DNA of 64,000 nucleotides from Salipiger sp. H15 (GCF_040409955.1 NZ_CP123384.1:744001-808000); one strand, 5' to 3'; positions 53,512 to 61,111 are shown, counted from the stretch's first letter. Numbers and translations are program-made. Notes: generated from the letters alone by a model not told the origin.

Positions 53512-54873
53512 ATGGCAACAGTCATGAGCAAACCCCCGTCGCGCCCCGCCAAACCCTCCGGTCCCAAGTCCCGTGCCAGCACGGGTCCGAAGGCTGGCCC
53601 CAAGACAGGTCCGAAAGCCGGGTTCAAGGCCGGGCCGAAAGGCGATTTCGAGGGCGGCCCGCGCGGCGCGAAGCCCGCGGCCCGGACCGGCGGCAAGCCC
53701 GAGGGCAAACCCTACGGCAAGTCCGAAGGCAAACCGTACGGCAAGTCCGACGGCAAACCCTACGCCAAGTCCGAGGGCAAGCCCTACGCCAAGTCCGAAG
53801 GCAAACCCTACGGCAAGGCCGAGGGCAAGCCCTACGGCAAGTCCGAAGGCAAGCCCTACGGCAAGTCCGAAGGCAAGCCCTTCGCCAAGTCCGAGGGCAA
53901 GCCCTTCGCCAAGTCGGCCGGCAAGCCGAAAGGCCGCGGCATCGTGCAGGACGAGGCCGACTACGGCTCGGCCCCGCGCGGCGGCTTCAAGGCGGGTGGC
54001 AAGCCCGGGCCGAGGTCCGGCCCCCGCCCCGCTGCGAGGCCCGGACCGCGCCCCGCGCCCGAGCCGCGCCCCACGGGCACGCCGATCGCCACCGAGGATG
54101 GCCGCATCGCCAAGGTGCTGGCCCGCGCCGGTGTCGCCAGCCGCCGCGAGGCGGAGAAGATGATCGAGGAAGGCCGCATCGCGGTGAACGGCAAGGTGAT
54201 CGAGAGCCCCGCGCTCAACGTCACCGCCAAGGACCGGATCACCGTCGACGGCGCGCCGCTGGCCGCGCCGCAGGCGCCGCGCATCTGGCTCTACCACAAG
54301 CCCGTCGGGCTCGTGACCACGACGAGCGACGAGAAGGGCCGCGAGACGATCTTCGACAGGCTGCCCGAGGACCTGCCGCGGGTGATGAGCATCGGCCGGC
54401 TCGACCTCAACTCCGAGGGGCTGCTCCTGCTGACCAACGACGGCGCGGTCAAGCGCAAGCTCGAGCTGCCCTCGACCGGCTGGCTGCGCAAGTACCGCGT
54501 GCGGGTGAACGGCGCGCCCACCGAGGACATGCTGAAGCCGCTGCGCGCGGGCATCGTCGTCGACGGGCAGGCGTTCCAGCCGATGGAGGTCACGCTCGAC
54601 CGCCAGCAGGGCGCCAATGCCTGGCTGACCGTCGGCCTGCGCGAGGGCAAGAACCGCGAGATCCGCCGCGCCATGGCCGACATCGGCCTGACGGTGAACC
54701 GCCTGATCCGCGTCTCCTACGGCCCGTTCCAGCTGGGCGACCTGAAGGAGGGCGAGGTGCAGGAGCTGCGTCCCAAGGTGGTGCGCGATCAGCTCGGCCT
54801 CGAAGGGGCCAAGACCGAGAAGCCGGAGCCGACTCGCCAGCGGCGCAACGCGCCTCCGAAGAAGCGGCGCTGA
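53512..54873 (+). CDS. rRNA pseudouridine synthase, RluB-like, with a repeat-rich N-terminus
   Basis: A 453-residue protein in two parts. Residues 1-190 are low-complexity, basic and rich in Lys, Gly and Pro, including ten copies of an 8-residue unit (consensus SEGKPYGK) at 63-142. Residues about 195-450 are an RsuA-family enzyme: S4 RNA-binding domain (RIAKVLARAGVASRREAE) and catalytic GRLDLNSEGLLLLTNDG. It modifies 23S rRNA, by likeness U2605. An ATG at 53524 is an alternative start. Divergent from tadA. Confidence 0.9.
   Translation: MATVMSKPPSRPAKPSGPKSRASTGPKAGPKTGPKAGFKAGPKGDFEGGPRGAKPAARTGGKPEGKPYGKSEGKPYGKSDGKPYAKSEGKPYAKSEGKPYGKAEGKPYGKSEGKPYGKSEGKPFAKSEGKPFAKSAGKPKGRGIVQDEADYGSAPRGGFKAGGKPGPRSGPRPAARPGPRPAPEPRPTGTPIATEDGRIAKVLARAGVASRREAEKMIEEGRIAVNGKVIESPALNVTAKDRITVDGAPLAAPQAPRIWLYHKPVGLVTTTSDEKGRETIFDRLPEDLPRVMSIGRLDLNSEGLLLLTNDGAVKRKLELPSTGWLRKYRVRVNGAPTEDMLKPLRAGIVVDGQAFQPMEVTLDRQQGANAWLTVGLREGKNREIRRAMADIGLTVNRLIRVSYGPFQLGDLKEGEVQELRPKVVRDQLGLEGAKTEKPEPTRQRRNAPPKKRR
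53698..53937 (+). repeat. tandem 24-bp coding repeat in the RluB-like gene
   Basis: Ten tandem 24-bp units encode SEGKPYGK variants (PEGKPYGK, SDGKPYAK, AEGKPYGK, SEGKPFAK, SAGKPKGR). The units are nearly identical in DNA, which points to recent expansion by slippage or unequal exchange. They stay in frame throughout and have no spacers, so this is not a CRISPR array. Confidence 0.9.
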
Positions 54874-54923
54874 GCGCGGCAATGGGGCGCCGGACGGGCG
54901 CCCCCGCCGCAATGGCGCCAATT

Positions 54924-54952
54924 TTGACCTAACGGTTCGTTAACGCTCAAGA
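54924..54952 (+). promoter_or_regulatory. palindrome and CtrA-like site upstream of the XpaC-TelA cluster
   Basis: TAACG-GTT-CGTTA (54930-54942) is a perfect 5-bp inverted repeat. It is also CTAAC-6 bases-TTAAC, one base off the CtrA-type TTAAC-N6-TTAAC pattern. TTGACC at 54924-54929 could be a -35 element, but the expected -10 position (TCAAGA) is poor. The site lies 75 bases before the first gene of the cluster. Confidence 0.4.
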
Positions 54953-55017
54953 AGTTTCCACGGATTGGGCCGGATGACGCCCTCATTTCGCCCGGATTCG
55001 GCGACATTGTCCGGGGC

Positions 55018-55212
55018 ATGAGCACGCTTCTCGCCATCACCATCCTTCTTGCGACATCCGCCCTTGTCCTCGGGCAGATCCGGGTCGTCGCGACCGACAC
55101 CTACCAGGCGCTGGCCGGAGCCGCCGCCCGTGCGCGTGCCTCGGGCACGCTCGGGGCAAGGCTGGCCCTTGTCGTGCTCTGGCTGATGATCTTCCTGCTG
55201 GGATACTTCTGA
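55018..55212 (+). CDS. 64-residue membrane protein at the head of the XpaC-TelA cluster
   Basis: A small protein with two hydrophobic segments, residues about 3-20 (LLAITILLATSALVLGQI) and 48-63 (LALVVLWLMIFLLGYF), joined by an Ala/Arg-rich loop ARAAARARASG. I do not recognise a family. It is set at the start of the cluster, 38 bases before XpaC-1, so it may be a membrane partner of those proteins. The ATG at 55018 has no strong Shine-Dalgarno sequence. Confidence 0.6.
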   Translation: MSTLLAITILLATSALVLGQIRVVATDTYQALAGAAARARASGTLGARLALVVLWLMIFLLGYF

Positions 55213-55250
55213 CCCAAGCCCCGCCCGCCCCTCCCCGGTCGCACGGCCCG

Positions 55251-56102
55251 ATGCATCTGGAACAGACGATGGGAAAGACACGACCTTCTCGCAGGCAGCC
55301 CGCCGCGTCCGGCCCGCTCGACAGCGGGATCGGCATCCTGCTGCTCGCGGCCTTCCCGCTTCTGATGCTGCTGTTCCAGGGCTCGCCGACCACCGTCTTC
55401 ACCGCGGTCCTCGTGCTGGGGCTCTTCGCCACCGCGCTGCGGCTGATCCACCGCGGCACGATGATCGCCGCCGCCTATGACGCCGCCGAGAGCGCCAGGG
55501 CGCCGCGCCTGCCCCGCAAGCTGATCGGCTCCGTCCTGCTGGGCGTGCTGGTGATGATTCTCGCCGGGCATCATTTCGTATCGCTGCCGGTGCCCTTCGC
55601 GCTCGGCCTCTGCGGCTTCGCGCTCTCGGTCGCGGCCTTCGGCAGAGATCCGCTCACCGACAAGCAGGGCGCCCCCGAGGAAGAGCTGCGCCACCTGCGC
55701 ACGCAGGAAACGCTCGACCGGATCGACGCCGCGATCGCCACCGCCGTCGCGGATGTCGCGGCGCTTGGCGATGCCGAGCTCAGCCGCCGCGCCGAGGCGC
55801 TGCAGAGCGGTGTCATGGGCCTGCTGCACGCCATCTCGCAGGATCCGCTCGCCGCGCGCCGCCTGCGCAAGCCCGTCGCGAGATTCCTCGACCTTCTGGG
55901 CAAGGAAAACGCCCGGCTGATCGCGGCCTGGGGCGGTGCGGACCGCCTGAAGGCGCGCCGCCGCTACCTTGCCCGACTGACCGCGCTCGGCGAAGCCTTC
56001 GAGGACCGGCTGCGCAAGGCGGGCACCGAACAGGGCCGCGATGCCTATGATGTCGAGGCCGACCTGCTCTGGAACCGGATGGTCGACAAGCAGGTCGCCT
56101 GA
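55251..56102 (+). CDS. XpaC-family membrane protein (first copy)
   Basis: A 283-residue protein of the family named for hydrolysis of 5-bromo-4-chloroindolyl phosphate in Bacillus; the name is not a reliable function. Four hydrophobic segments lie at about 27-43, 47-65, 91-107 and 113-130, then a cytoplasmic helical domain with the LRKPVARFLDLLGKENARL segment. XpaC genes are usually paired with TelA/YaaN. An internal ATG at residue 7 (55269) is equally plausible as start. The paralogue 56281-57180 shares the layout. Confidence 0.78.
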   Translation: MHLEQTMGKTRPSRRQPAASGPLDSGIGILLLAAFPLLMLLFQGSPTTVFTAVLVLGLFATALRLIHRGTMIAAAYDAAESARAPRLPRKLIGSVLLGVLVMILAGHHFVSLPVPFALGLCGFALSVAAFGRDPLTDKQGAPEEELRHLRTQETLDRIDAAIATAVADVAALGDAELSRRAEALQSGVMGLLHAISQDPLAARRLRKPVARFLDLLGKENARLIAAWGGADRLKARRRYLARLTALGEAFEDRLRKAGTEQGRDAYDVEADLLWNRMVDKQVA

Positions 56103-56133
56103 GCCTTCCCTCCCGGAACTCTCCCCTAGCAAG

Positions 56134-56186
56134 TGCCCCGCGAAGCGCTTAGGTTCTTGTTGAACCGAGAGAGCTTGCGGGGGGCA
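56134..56186 (+). promoter_or_regulatory. nested RNA hairpin covering a ribosome-binding site
   Basis: Three stems nest within 53 bases: TGCCCC (56134-56139) with GGGGCA (56181-56186), AAGC (56143-56146) with GCTT (56173-56176), and GGTTC (56152-56156) with GAACC (56162-56166) around a 5-base loop. Between the outer and middle stems CG/CG can pair with one mismatch and a bulge. The outer stem includes the GGGGGG Shine-Dalgarno sequence of the microprotein ATG at 56189. No T run follows, so it is not a terminator. Confidence 0.6.
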
Positions 56187-56188
56187 CA

Positions 56189-56278
56189 ATGACCGACAAG
56201 GGCTTGCGCAAGGTGGCCTATGTGCTGCTGATCGTGCTTCTCTTCGGAGTCACTTCCGGCTGGTTGGGAGGGCTCTAA
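56189..56278 (+). CDS. 29-residue membrane microprotein between the two xpaC genes
   Basis: A short frame, ATG to TAA, whose product is one hydrophobic helix (VAYVLLIVLLFGVTSGWLGG) behind a basic start MTDKGLRK. A strong purine-rich ribosome-binding site (GCGGGGGG, 5 bases before the ATG) lies in the hairpin at 56134-56186. The stop codon is 2 bases before the TTG start of the second XpaC, so translation of that gene may depend on it. No homologue can be tested here. Confidence 0.6.
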   Translation: MTDKGLRKVAYVLLIVLLFGVTSGWLGGL

Positions 56279-56280
56279 AC

Positions 56281-57180
56281 TTGGCACAGCGCTATGGCGG
56301 CAAGTACAGCCCTGACGGGTCTTCCAAGGATGCCGGCACGCAGGACGAGCGCCCGCTCTACCATGGCGCGCGCGTCGATCCGGTGGGCGCCCGCTCGAAC
56401 GTGCTCTTCGCCCCGCCCATCGTCCTAGCCGCGACCTCGCTGACCGCGGGGGCCGCGGGACTTGCCACCGGCCTCGTCGGCGCGGGTGTGCTGCTGCTCG
56501 GAGCGTGGCTCCTGCGCGACGGGCTGCGGGCGCAGGCGGCCTACGACGAGCGCAGGGTCGCTCGCCGCCCCGCCATCCCGCGCAAGTTCTTCGCCGCGGT
56601 CTGCGCCGGCGTCGGCATCGGGCTCGCCGCCTTCAAGACCGATCCCGGCCTGGTCGCGCCGGTGCTCTACGGCCTGTCGGCCTTTGCGCTGCATATCGGC
56701 GCCTTCGGCCTCGATCCGATGAAGCACAAGGGCATGGAGGGGATCGACACCTTCCAGCAGGACCGCGTCGCCAAGGTGGTGGACGAGGCCGAGACCTACC
56801 TTACCGCCATGGAGGACGCGGTGCGCCGCGCCGGCGACCGGCAGGTCGAGGCGCGCGTGCAGCGCTTCCATGCCAAGGCCAAGGACCTCATCCGCACCGT
56901 CGAGGAGGACCCGCGCGACCTGACCGCGGCGCGCAAGTACCTCGGCGTCTACCTGATGGGCGCGCGCGATGCGGCGGTGAAGTTCGCCGACATCTACAGC
57001 CGCACCCAGGACCGCGGCGCGAAATCCGACTTCATGATGCTGCTGACCGACCTCGAGGAGAGTTTCGGCCAGAAGAACCAGAAGCTTCTGCTCGACAACA
57101 ATGCCGACCTCACGGTGGAAATCGACGTGCTGCGCGACAGGTTGCAGCGCGAAGGCGTGCGACTGACAGAGCCTGAATAG
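56281..57180 (+). CDS. XpaC-family membrane protein (second copy)
   Basis: A 299-residue paralogue of the protein at 55251-56102. Residues 1-40 are polar and cytoplasmic; hydrophobic segments follow at about 46-79, 103-118 and 123-143; the C-terminal part is helical (RVAKVVDEAETYLTAMEDAVRR; LEESFGQKNQKLL). The only reasonable start is a TTG at 56281; its ribosome-binding site GGGAGGG lies inside the microprotein gene. Together with TelA it probably forms a membrane complex, as inferred for XpaC-YaaN in Bacillus. Confidence 0.75.
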   Translation: MAQRYGGKYSPDGSSKDAGTQDERPLYHGARVDPVGARSNVLFAPPIVLAATSLTAGAAGLATGLVGAGVLLLGAWLLRDGLRAQAAYDERRVARRPAIPRKFFAAVCAGVGIGLAAFKTDPGLVAPVLYGLSAFALHIGAFGLDPMKHKGMEGIDTFQQDRVAKVVDEAETYLTAMEDAVRRAGDRQVEARVQRFHAKAKDLIRTVEEDPRDLTAARKYLGVYLMGARDAAVKFADIYSRTQDRGAKSDFMMLLTDLEESFGQKNQKLLLDNNADLTVEIDVLRDRLQREGVRLTEPE

Positions 57181-57204
57181 AGAGACAGTCACGGAGGAAG
57201 TCCG

Positions 57205-58407
57205 ATGTCCGAGAATGTGAGAACCAAGGCCCAGCAGGAGCTGGCACTGGTGGAAGAGGTGAATGCTGTGATCCTGCCCGACCCCAAGCCCGCGGAAGAC
57301 GTGGACAGCTTCGAGGCCGCCTCGCCCGAGGTGACCGAGGAAATCCGCACGCGCATGGACGAGATCGACATGGAAGACACCCAGTCGATCGTCTCCTTCG
57401 GCTCCGCCGCCCAGGCCGAGCTGCAGGAGATCAGCCAGGCGATGCTCGCCGACGTGCGCAACAAGGACGTCGGCCCGGCCGGGGATTCGCTGCGCGACAT
57501 CGTCACCACCATCCGCGGGTTCTCGGTCTCGGAACTGGACGTTCGCCGCAAGCGCAGCTGGTGGGAGAAGCTGATCGGCAAGGCCGCCCCCATGGCCAAG
57601 TTCACCGCCCGCTACGAGGAAGTGCAGAGCCAGATCGACAGGATCACCGACAACCTGCAGAAGCACGAGCACACGCTGCTCAAGGACATCAAGTCGCTCG
57701 ACAACCTCTACATCAAGACCCTGAACTTCTACGACGAGCTGGCGCTCTACATCGCAGCGGGCCAGAAGAAGATCGAGGAGCTGGACGCCACCGACATCCC
57801 CGCCCGCGAGGCGGCCGTCGCCGCGGCCACCGAGGACCAGAAGGTGATGAAGGCGCAGGAGCTGCGCGACCTGCGCGCCGCGCGCGACGACCTCGAGCGC
57901 CGGGTGCACGACCTCAGGCTGACGCGGCAGGTGACCATGCAGTCGCTGCCCTCGATCCGGCTCGTGCAGGAGAACGACAAGAGCCTCGTCACCAAGATCA
58001 ACTCGACGCTGGTCAACACCGTGCCGCTCTGGGAGACCCAGCTGGCGCAGGCGGTGACCATCCAGCGCTCGTCCGAGGCGGCCGCCGCCGTGCGCGACGC
58101 CAACGACCTGACCAACGAGCTGCTCACCGCCAACGCCAAGAACCTGCGCGAGAGCAACGCCGCCATCCGCACCGAGATGGAGCGCGGCGTCTTCGACATC
58201 GAGTCGGTCAAGCAGGCCAATGCCGACCTCATCGCCACGATCCAGGACAGCCTGCGCATCGCCGACGAGGGCAAGGCGCGGCGCGCCAAGGCCGAGCAGG
58301 ATCTCAAGCACATGGAAGCCGAGCTGCGCGACACGCTGGCCTCGGCCAAGTCGCGTGCCACCGGCACCGGCGACATCGCGGCGACATCGGTTCCGGCGAG
58401 GTCGTGA
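57205..58407 (+). CDS. telA: TelA-family toxic anion resistance protein
   Basis: A 400-residue cytoplasmic protein made almost wholly of long helices and coiled coils, with no membrane segment. The core SWWEKLIGKAAPMAKFTARYEEV and the HEHTLLKDIKSLDNLYIKTLNFYDELALYI segment are TelA hallmarks. The family is tied to resistance against tellurite, antimicrobial peptides and cell-wall drugs; mechanism is unknown. A good ribosome-binding site (GGAGGAAG) precedes it and the next gene starts 4 bases after it. Confidence 0.93.
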   Translation: MSENVRTKAQQELALVEEVNAVILPDPKPAEDVDSFEAASPEVTEEIRTRMDEIDMEDTQSIVSFGSAAQAELQEISQAMLADVRNKDVGPAGDSLRDIVTTIRGFSVSELDVRRKRSWWEKLIGKAAPMAKFTARYEEVQSQIDRITDNLQKHEHTLLKDIKSLDNLYIKTLNFYDELALYIAAGQKKIEELDATDIPAREAAVAAATEDQKVMKAQELRDLRAARDDLERRVHDLRLTRQVTMQSLPSIRLVQENDKSLVTKINSTLVNTVPLWETQLAQAVTIQRSSEAAAAVRDANDLTNELLTANAKNLRESNAAIRTEMERGVFDIESVKQANADLIATIQDSLRIADEGKARRAKAEQDLKHMEAELRDTLASAKSRATGTGDIAATSVPARS

Positions 58408-58411
58408 CCAT

Positions 58412-59389
58412 ATGCGGAGCTGGGCTCGCTTTCTTGTTGGATTCCTGTTTTGCGCGGGTCTTGCGGCCTGCGACAGTTCTGCCCTGGCTCCGCGCAGCAC
58501 CGGCGTGCTGCCTCAGTCCCGCCCCTCGGGGCTGAGACCCGAGCTCCCGGCGCATGTCGACGTGCCGCGCCAGTCGCTCGCGAGCTACGATCTCGAGGTC
58601 TATTACGCGCGCGTGCAGGCGGACCTGCTCTCGCAGGGGCTGCTGCGCACCGATGGCGGCGGGCCCGACACGCCGATCACCGACACCATGCTGGCGCGCA
58701 ACTTCGAGCGCATCGCGCTGGCCGAGGAATACGCCCGCGGCGAGGGGCTCAAGCCCTCGCGCGGCGAGCTCGGCCGGGTGAAGAAATGGGTCAAGCCGGT
58801 GCGCGTCTCGCTCGAGTTCGGCGCGCATGTGCCGCCCGACCAGAGGGTGACCGACCGCAACATGCTCACCCAGTATGTCGACCGGCTCGCCCACATCACC
58901 GGCCATCCGCTGACGATGTCCGAAAGCAACCCGAACTTCCACGTGCTGTTCATGTCCGAGGACGACAAGGCCGACATCGCGCCGCGCATCCGGCAGATCG
59001 TGCCCGACGTGAACCCCACGGCGCTGGCGGTGTTCGACAACCTCCCGCGCGAGATCCACTGCCTCGTCATCGCCTTCTCGGACGAGCCGGGCGGCTATGC
59101 CTACGGGCAGGCCATCGCGGTGATCCGGTCCGAGCACCCGGACCTGCTGCGCCGCTCCTGCATCCACGAGGAGGTGGCGCAGGGCCTTGGCCTCGGCAAC
59201 GACAGCCCCGAGGCGCGGCCCTCGATCTTCAACGACGATGACGAGTTTGCACTGCTCACCAGCATGGACGAGATGCTGCTGAAGATCCTCTACGACCCCC
59301 AGCTCAAACCCGGGATGGATGCCGCCACCGTGCGCCCCATCGTGCTGGATCTTGCCGCGCAGATGACCGGCGGCCTCGGACCGAGCTGA
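58412..59389 (+). CDS. DUF2927 lipoprotein with a metalloprotease-like HEExxQ motif
   Basis: A 325-residue exported protein. A signal sequence ends in the lipobox LAAC with Cys20 as the lipidation site. The DUF2927 domain follows, and at residues 252-264 it carries H-E-E-V-A-Q-G-L-G-L-G-N-D, an HExxH-like motif whose second His is Gln. That resembles a zinc-dependent peptidase whose site has diverged, but this is a suggestion from the motif only. It lies 4 bases after telA. Confidence 0.85.
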   Translation: MRSWARFLVGFLFCAGLAACDSSALAPRSTGVLPQSRPSGLRPELPAHVDVPRQSLASYDLEVYYARVQADLLSQGLLRTDGGGPDTPITDTMLARNFERIALAEEYARGEGLKPSRGELGRVKKWVKPVRVSLEFGAHVPPDQRVTDRNMLTQYVDRLAHITGHPLTMSESNPNFHVLFMSEDDKADIAPRIRQIVPDVNPTALAVFDNLPREIHCLVIAFSDEPGGYAYGQAIAVIRSEHPDLLRRSCIHEEVAQGLGLGNDSPEARPSIFNDDDEFALLTSMDEMLLKILYDPQLKPGMDAATVRPIVLDLAAQMTGGLGPS

Positions 59390-59415
59390 AGACACGCGAC
59401 ACACAGGAGATGATC

Positions 59416-60528
59416 ATGGGTATTCTGGATTTCCTCTCGGGACAGTTCATCGACGTCATCCACTGGACGGATGACACCCGCGACACGATGGTCTGGCGCT
59501 TCGAGCGCGAGGGGCACGAGATCAAGTACGGCGCCAAGCTCACCGTGCGCGAGGGGCAGGCGGCGGTCTTCGTGCACGAGGGCCAGATCGCCGACGTGTT
59601 CACCCCCGGTCTCTACATGCTCGAGACCAACAACATGCCGATCATGACCACGCTGCAGCACTGGGATCACGGCTTCCGCTCGCCCTTCAAGTCCGAGGTC
59701 TATTTCGTCAACACGACGCGGTTCAACGGGCTGAAGTGGGGCACGAAGAACCCGATCATCTGCCGCGATCCCGAGTTCGGCCCGGTGCGGCTGCGCGCCT
59801 ATGGCACCTACTCGGTGCGCGTCTCGGACCCGGCGAAGTTCCTCGTCGAGATCGTCGGCACGGACGGCGAGTTCACCTCGGGCGAGATCAGCTTCCAGAT
59901 CCGCAACATCATCGTGCAGGAGTTCTCTCGGCTCATCGCCTCGTCGGGGATCCCGGTGCTGGACATGGCGGCGAACACGCAGGAACTGGGGCAGCTCCTG
60001 TCCAAGGGCATCTCCTCCACCATCGCCGAGTACGGGCTGACCCTGCCCGAGCTCTACATCGAGAACATCTCGCTGCCCGACGCGGTCGAGAAGGCGCTCG
60101 ACAAGCGCACCTCGATGGGGGTGGTCGGCGATCTCGACGCCTACACCCGCTTCCAGGCCGCCGAGGCGCTGGGGGCCGAGGGGTCGGCCGCCGGCCAGGC
60201 GATGGGCACCGGCTTCGGTGCGGGCATGGGTATGGCCATGGGCGGCGCGATGACCGGCGCGCAGGCCGGTCCCTGGGGCGCGCGCCCGCAACCGAGTGCC
60301 GCCTCCGTCCCGCCGCCGCCGGTCGAGCATGTCTGGCACGTGGCGATCGACGGCCAGACGCAGGGCCCGTTCTCGAAGGCGCGCATGGGGCGCATGGTCA
60401 CCGACGGCCAGCTCAGCCGCGACAGCTACGTCTGGACGCAGGGCCAGGACGGCTGGAAGCGCGCCGAGGAAGTGACCGAGCTGGCGCAGCTCTTCACCGT
60501 CCTGCCGCCGCCGCCTCCGGGCGTCTGA
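59416..60528 (+). CDS. SPFH-domain protein with C-terminal GYF domain (YdjI-like)
   Basis: A 370-residue protein. Residues 1-235 are an SPFH/band-7-like domain of the virion-core-protein (YdjI) type: REGQAAVFVHEGQIAD, GLYMLETNN and LSKGISSTIAEYGL. A glycine/methionine-rich linker follows (256-300). Residues about 305-355 are a GYF_2 domain (WHVAIDGQTQGPF, W-T-Q-G-Q-D-G-W), which usually binds proline-rich peptides; PPPP precedes and PPPPPG follows it. AGGAG is 7 bases before the ATG at 59416, so that start is preferred over the ATG at 59410. YdjI recruits membrane-stress proteins in Bacillus. Confidence 0.88.
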   Translation: MGILDFLSGQFIDVIHWTDDTRDTMVWRFEREGHEIKYGAKLTVREGQAAVFVHEGQIADVFTPGLYMLETNNMPIMTTLQHWDHGFRSPFKSEVYFVNTTRFNGLKWGTKNPIICRDPEFGPVRLRAYGTYSVRVSDPAKFLVEIVGTDGEFTSGEISFQIRNIIVQEFSRLIASSGIPVLDMAANTQELGQLLSKGISSTIAEYGLTLPELYIENISLPDAVEKALDKRTSMGVVGDLDAYTRFQAAEALGAEGSAAGQAMGTGFGAGMGMAMGGAMTGAQAGPWGARPQPSAASVPPPPVEHVWHVAIDGQTQGPFSKARMGRMVTDGQLSRDSYVWTQGQDGWKRAEEVTELAQLFTVLPPPPPGV

Positions 60529-61111
60529 CCGGCGCGAAGGAGGCTGGAAGCACCGCCTCCTTTTCCGCCCTGCTCAGCAGCTCCGGGGCAAGGCAGGCGT
60601 CGCCCGGAAAGCTCACCGCATCGTCGCGGGTGGCCGGGAAGGGCCGAGACGGCGTCACCTGCGAGGCGGTCAGCAGCCGCCCGTTCAGGCAAAGGTCCTG
60701 CGCCGCGTTGCCGATGTTGAAGCCAAAGCCCTCCTGCCCGCAATCCGTGCCGAACCCGTTCATGTTCCAGGCCTGCGGCATCGGGCTTTCGGGGCCGAAG
60801 ACCTCGAAGGCACTCTCCTTCGGCCGGAAGGTCAGCGCCCAGCTGGTCTTGTCGGTCTTCATCCCCAGAGCCCAACGGCCGATCGGTTTGCCCTCATGGT
60901 AGCCCTCGACGACGAAGCACTCGACATCCTCTGCATAGACGTAGTCGCGCTCGGCCAGGGCCGCGTCGAACGCGATCGCGCCGCGCATCTCGTAACCGCC
61001 GTTGCCCTGCCAGTCGAAGCGCCAGCCGAGATCCGCCGCCCCCGCGCCACCCGCCCCGGCCAGCAGCACCAGCCCCGCGACCGCCGCCGCGCCTGTCTTC
61101 GATCCCGTCAT
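60494..61111 (-). CDS. exported protein of unknown function
   Basis: A 205-residue protein with a signal peptide MTGSKTGAAAVAGLVLLAGAGGAGAA. The mature chain has a pair of beta-rich segments (WRFDWQGNGGYEMRGAIAF; WALTFRPKESAFEVFG) and four Cys residues that could form disulfides. I do not recognise a family. Its 3' end overlaps the SPFH gene's end by 35 bases on the opposite strand and contains the terminator of that operon. An ATG 5 codons upstream is an alternative start. Divergent from the zinc-ribbon gene. Confidence 0.7.
   Translation of the reverse strand: MTGSKTGAAAVAGLVLLAGAGGAGAADLGWRFDWQGNGGYEMRGAIAFDAALAERDYVYAEDVECFVVEGYHEGKPIGRWALGMKTDKTSWALTFRPKESAFEVFGPESPMPQAWNMNGFGTDCGQEGFGFNIGNAAQDLCLNGRLLTASQVTPSRPFPATRDDAVSFPGDACLAPELLSRAEKEAVLPASFAPVRRPEAAAAGR
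60537..60566 (+). terminator. terminator of the XpaC-TelA-SPFH operon, inside a convergent gene
   Basis: AAGGAGGC (60537-60544) and GCCTCCTT (60555-60562) form an 8-bp stem with a 10-base loop followed by TTTTCC. It lies 9 bases after the SPFH stop and within the 3' coding part of the minus-strand gene. Confidence 0.75.

Noticed and set aside
53698..53937. A possible CRISPR array because of regular 24-bp repeats
   Set aside because: Repeats are contiguous without spacers, stay in frame and code for an 8-residue unit in an rRNA-modifying enzyme.
57205..58407. TelA as proof of a tellurite resistance island
   Set aside because: No tellurite reductase or terZABCDE gene is present. TelA proteins occur widely with XpaC, so the name alone does not show tellurite resistance.
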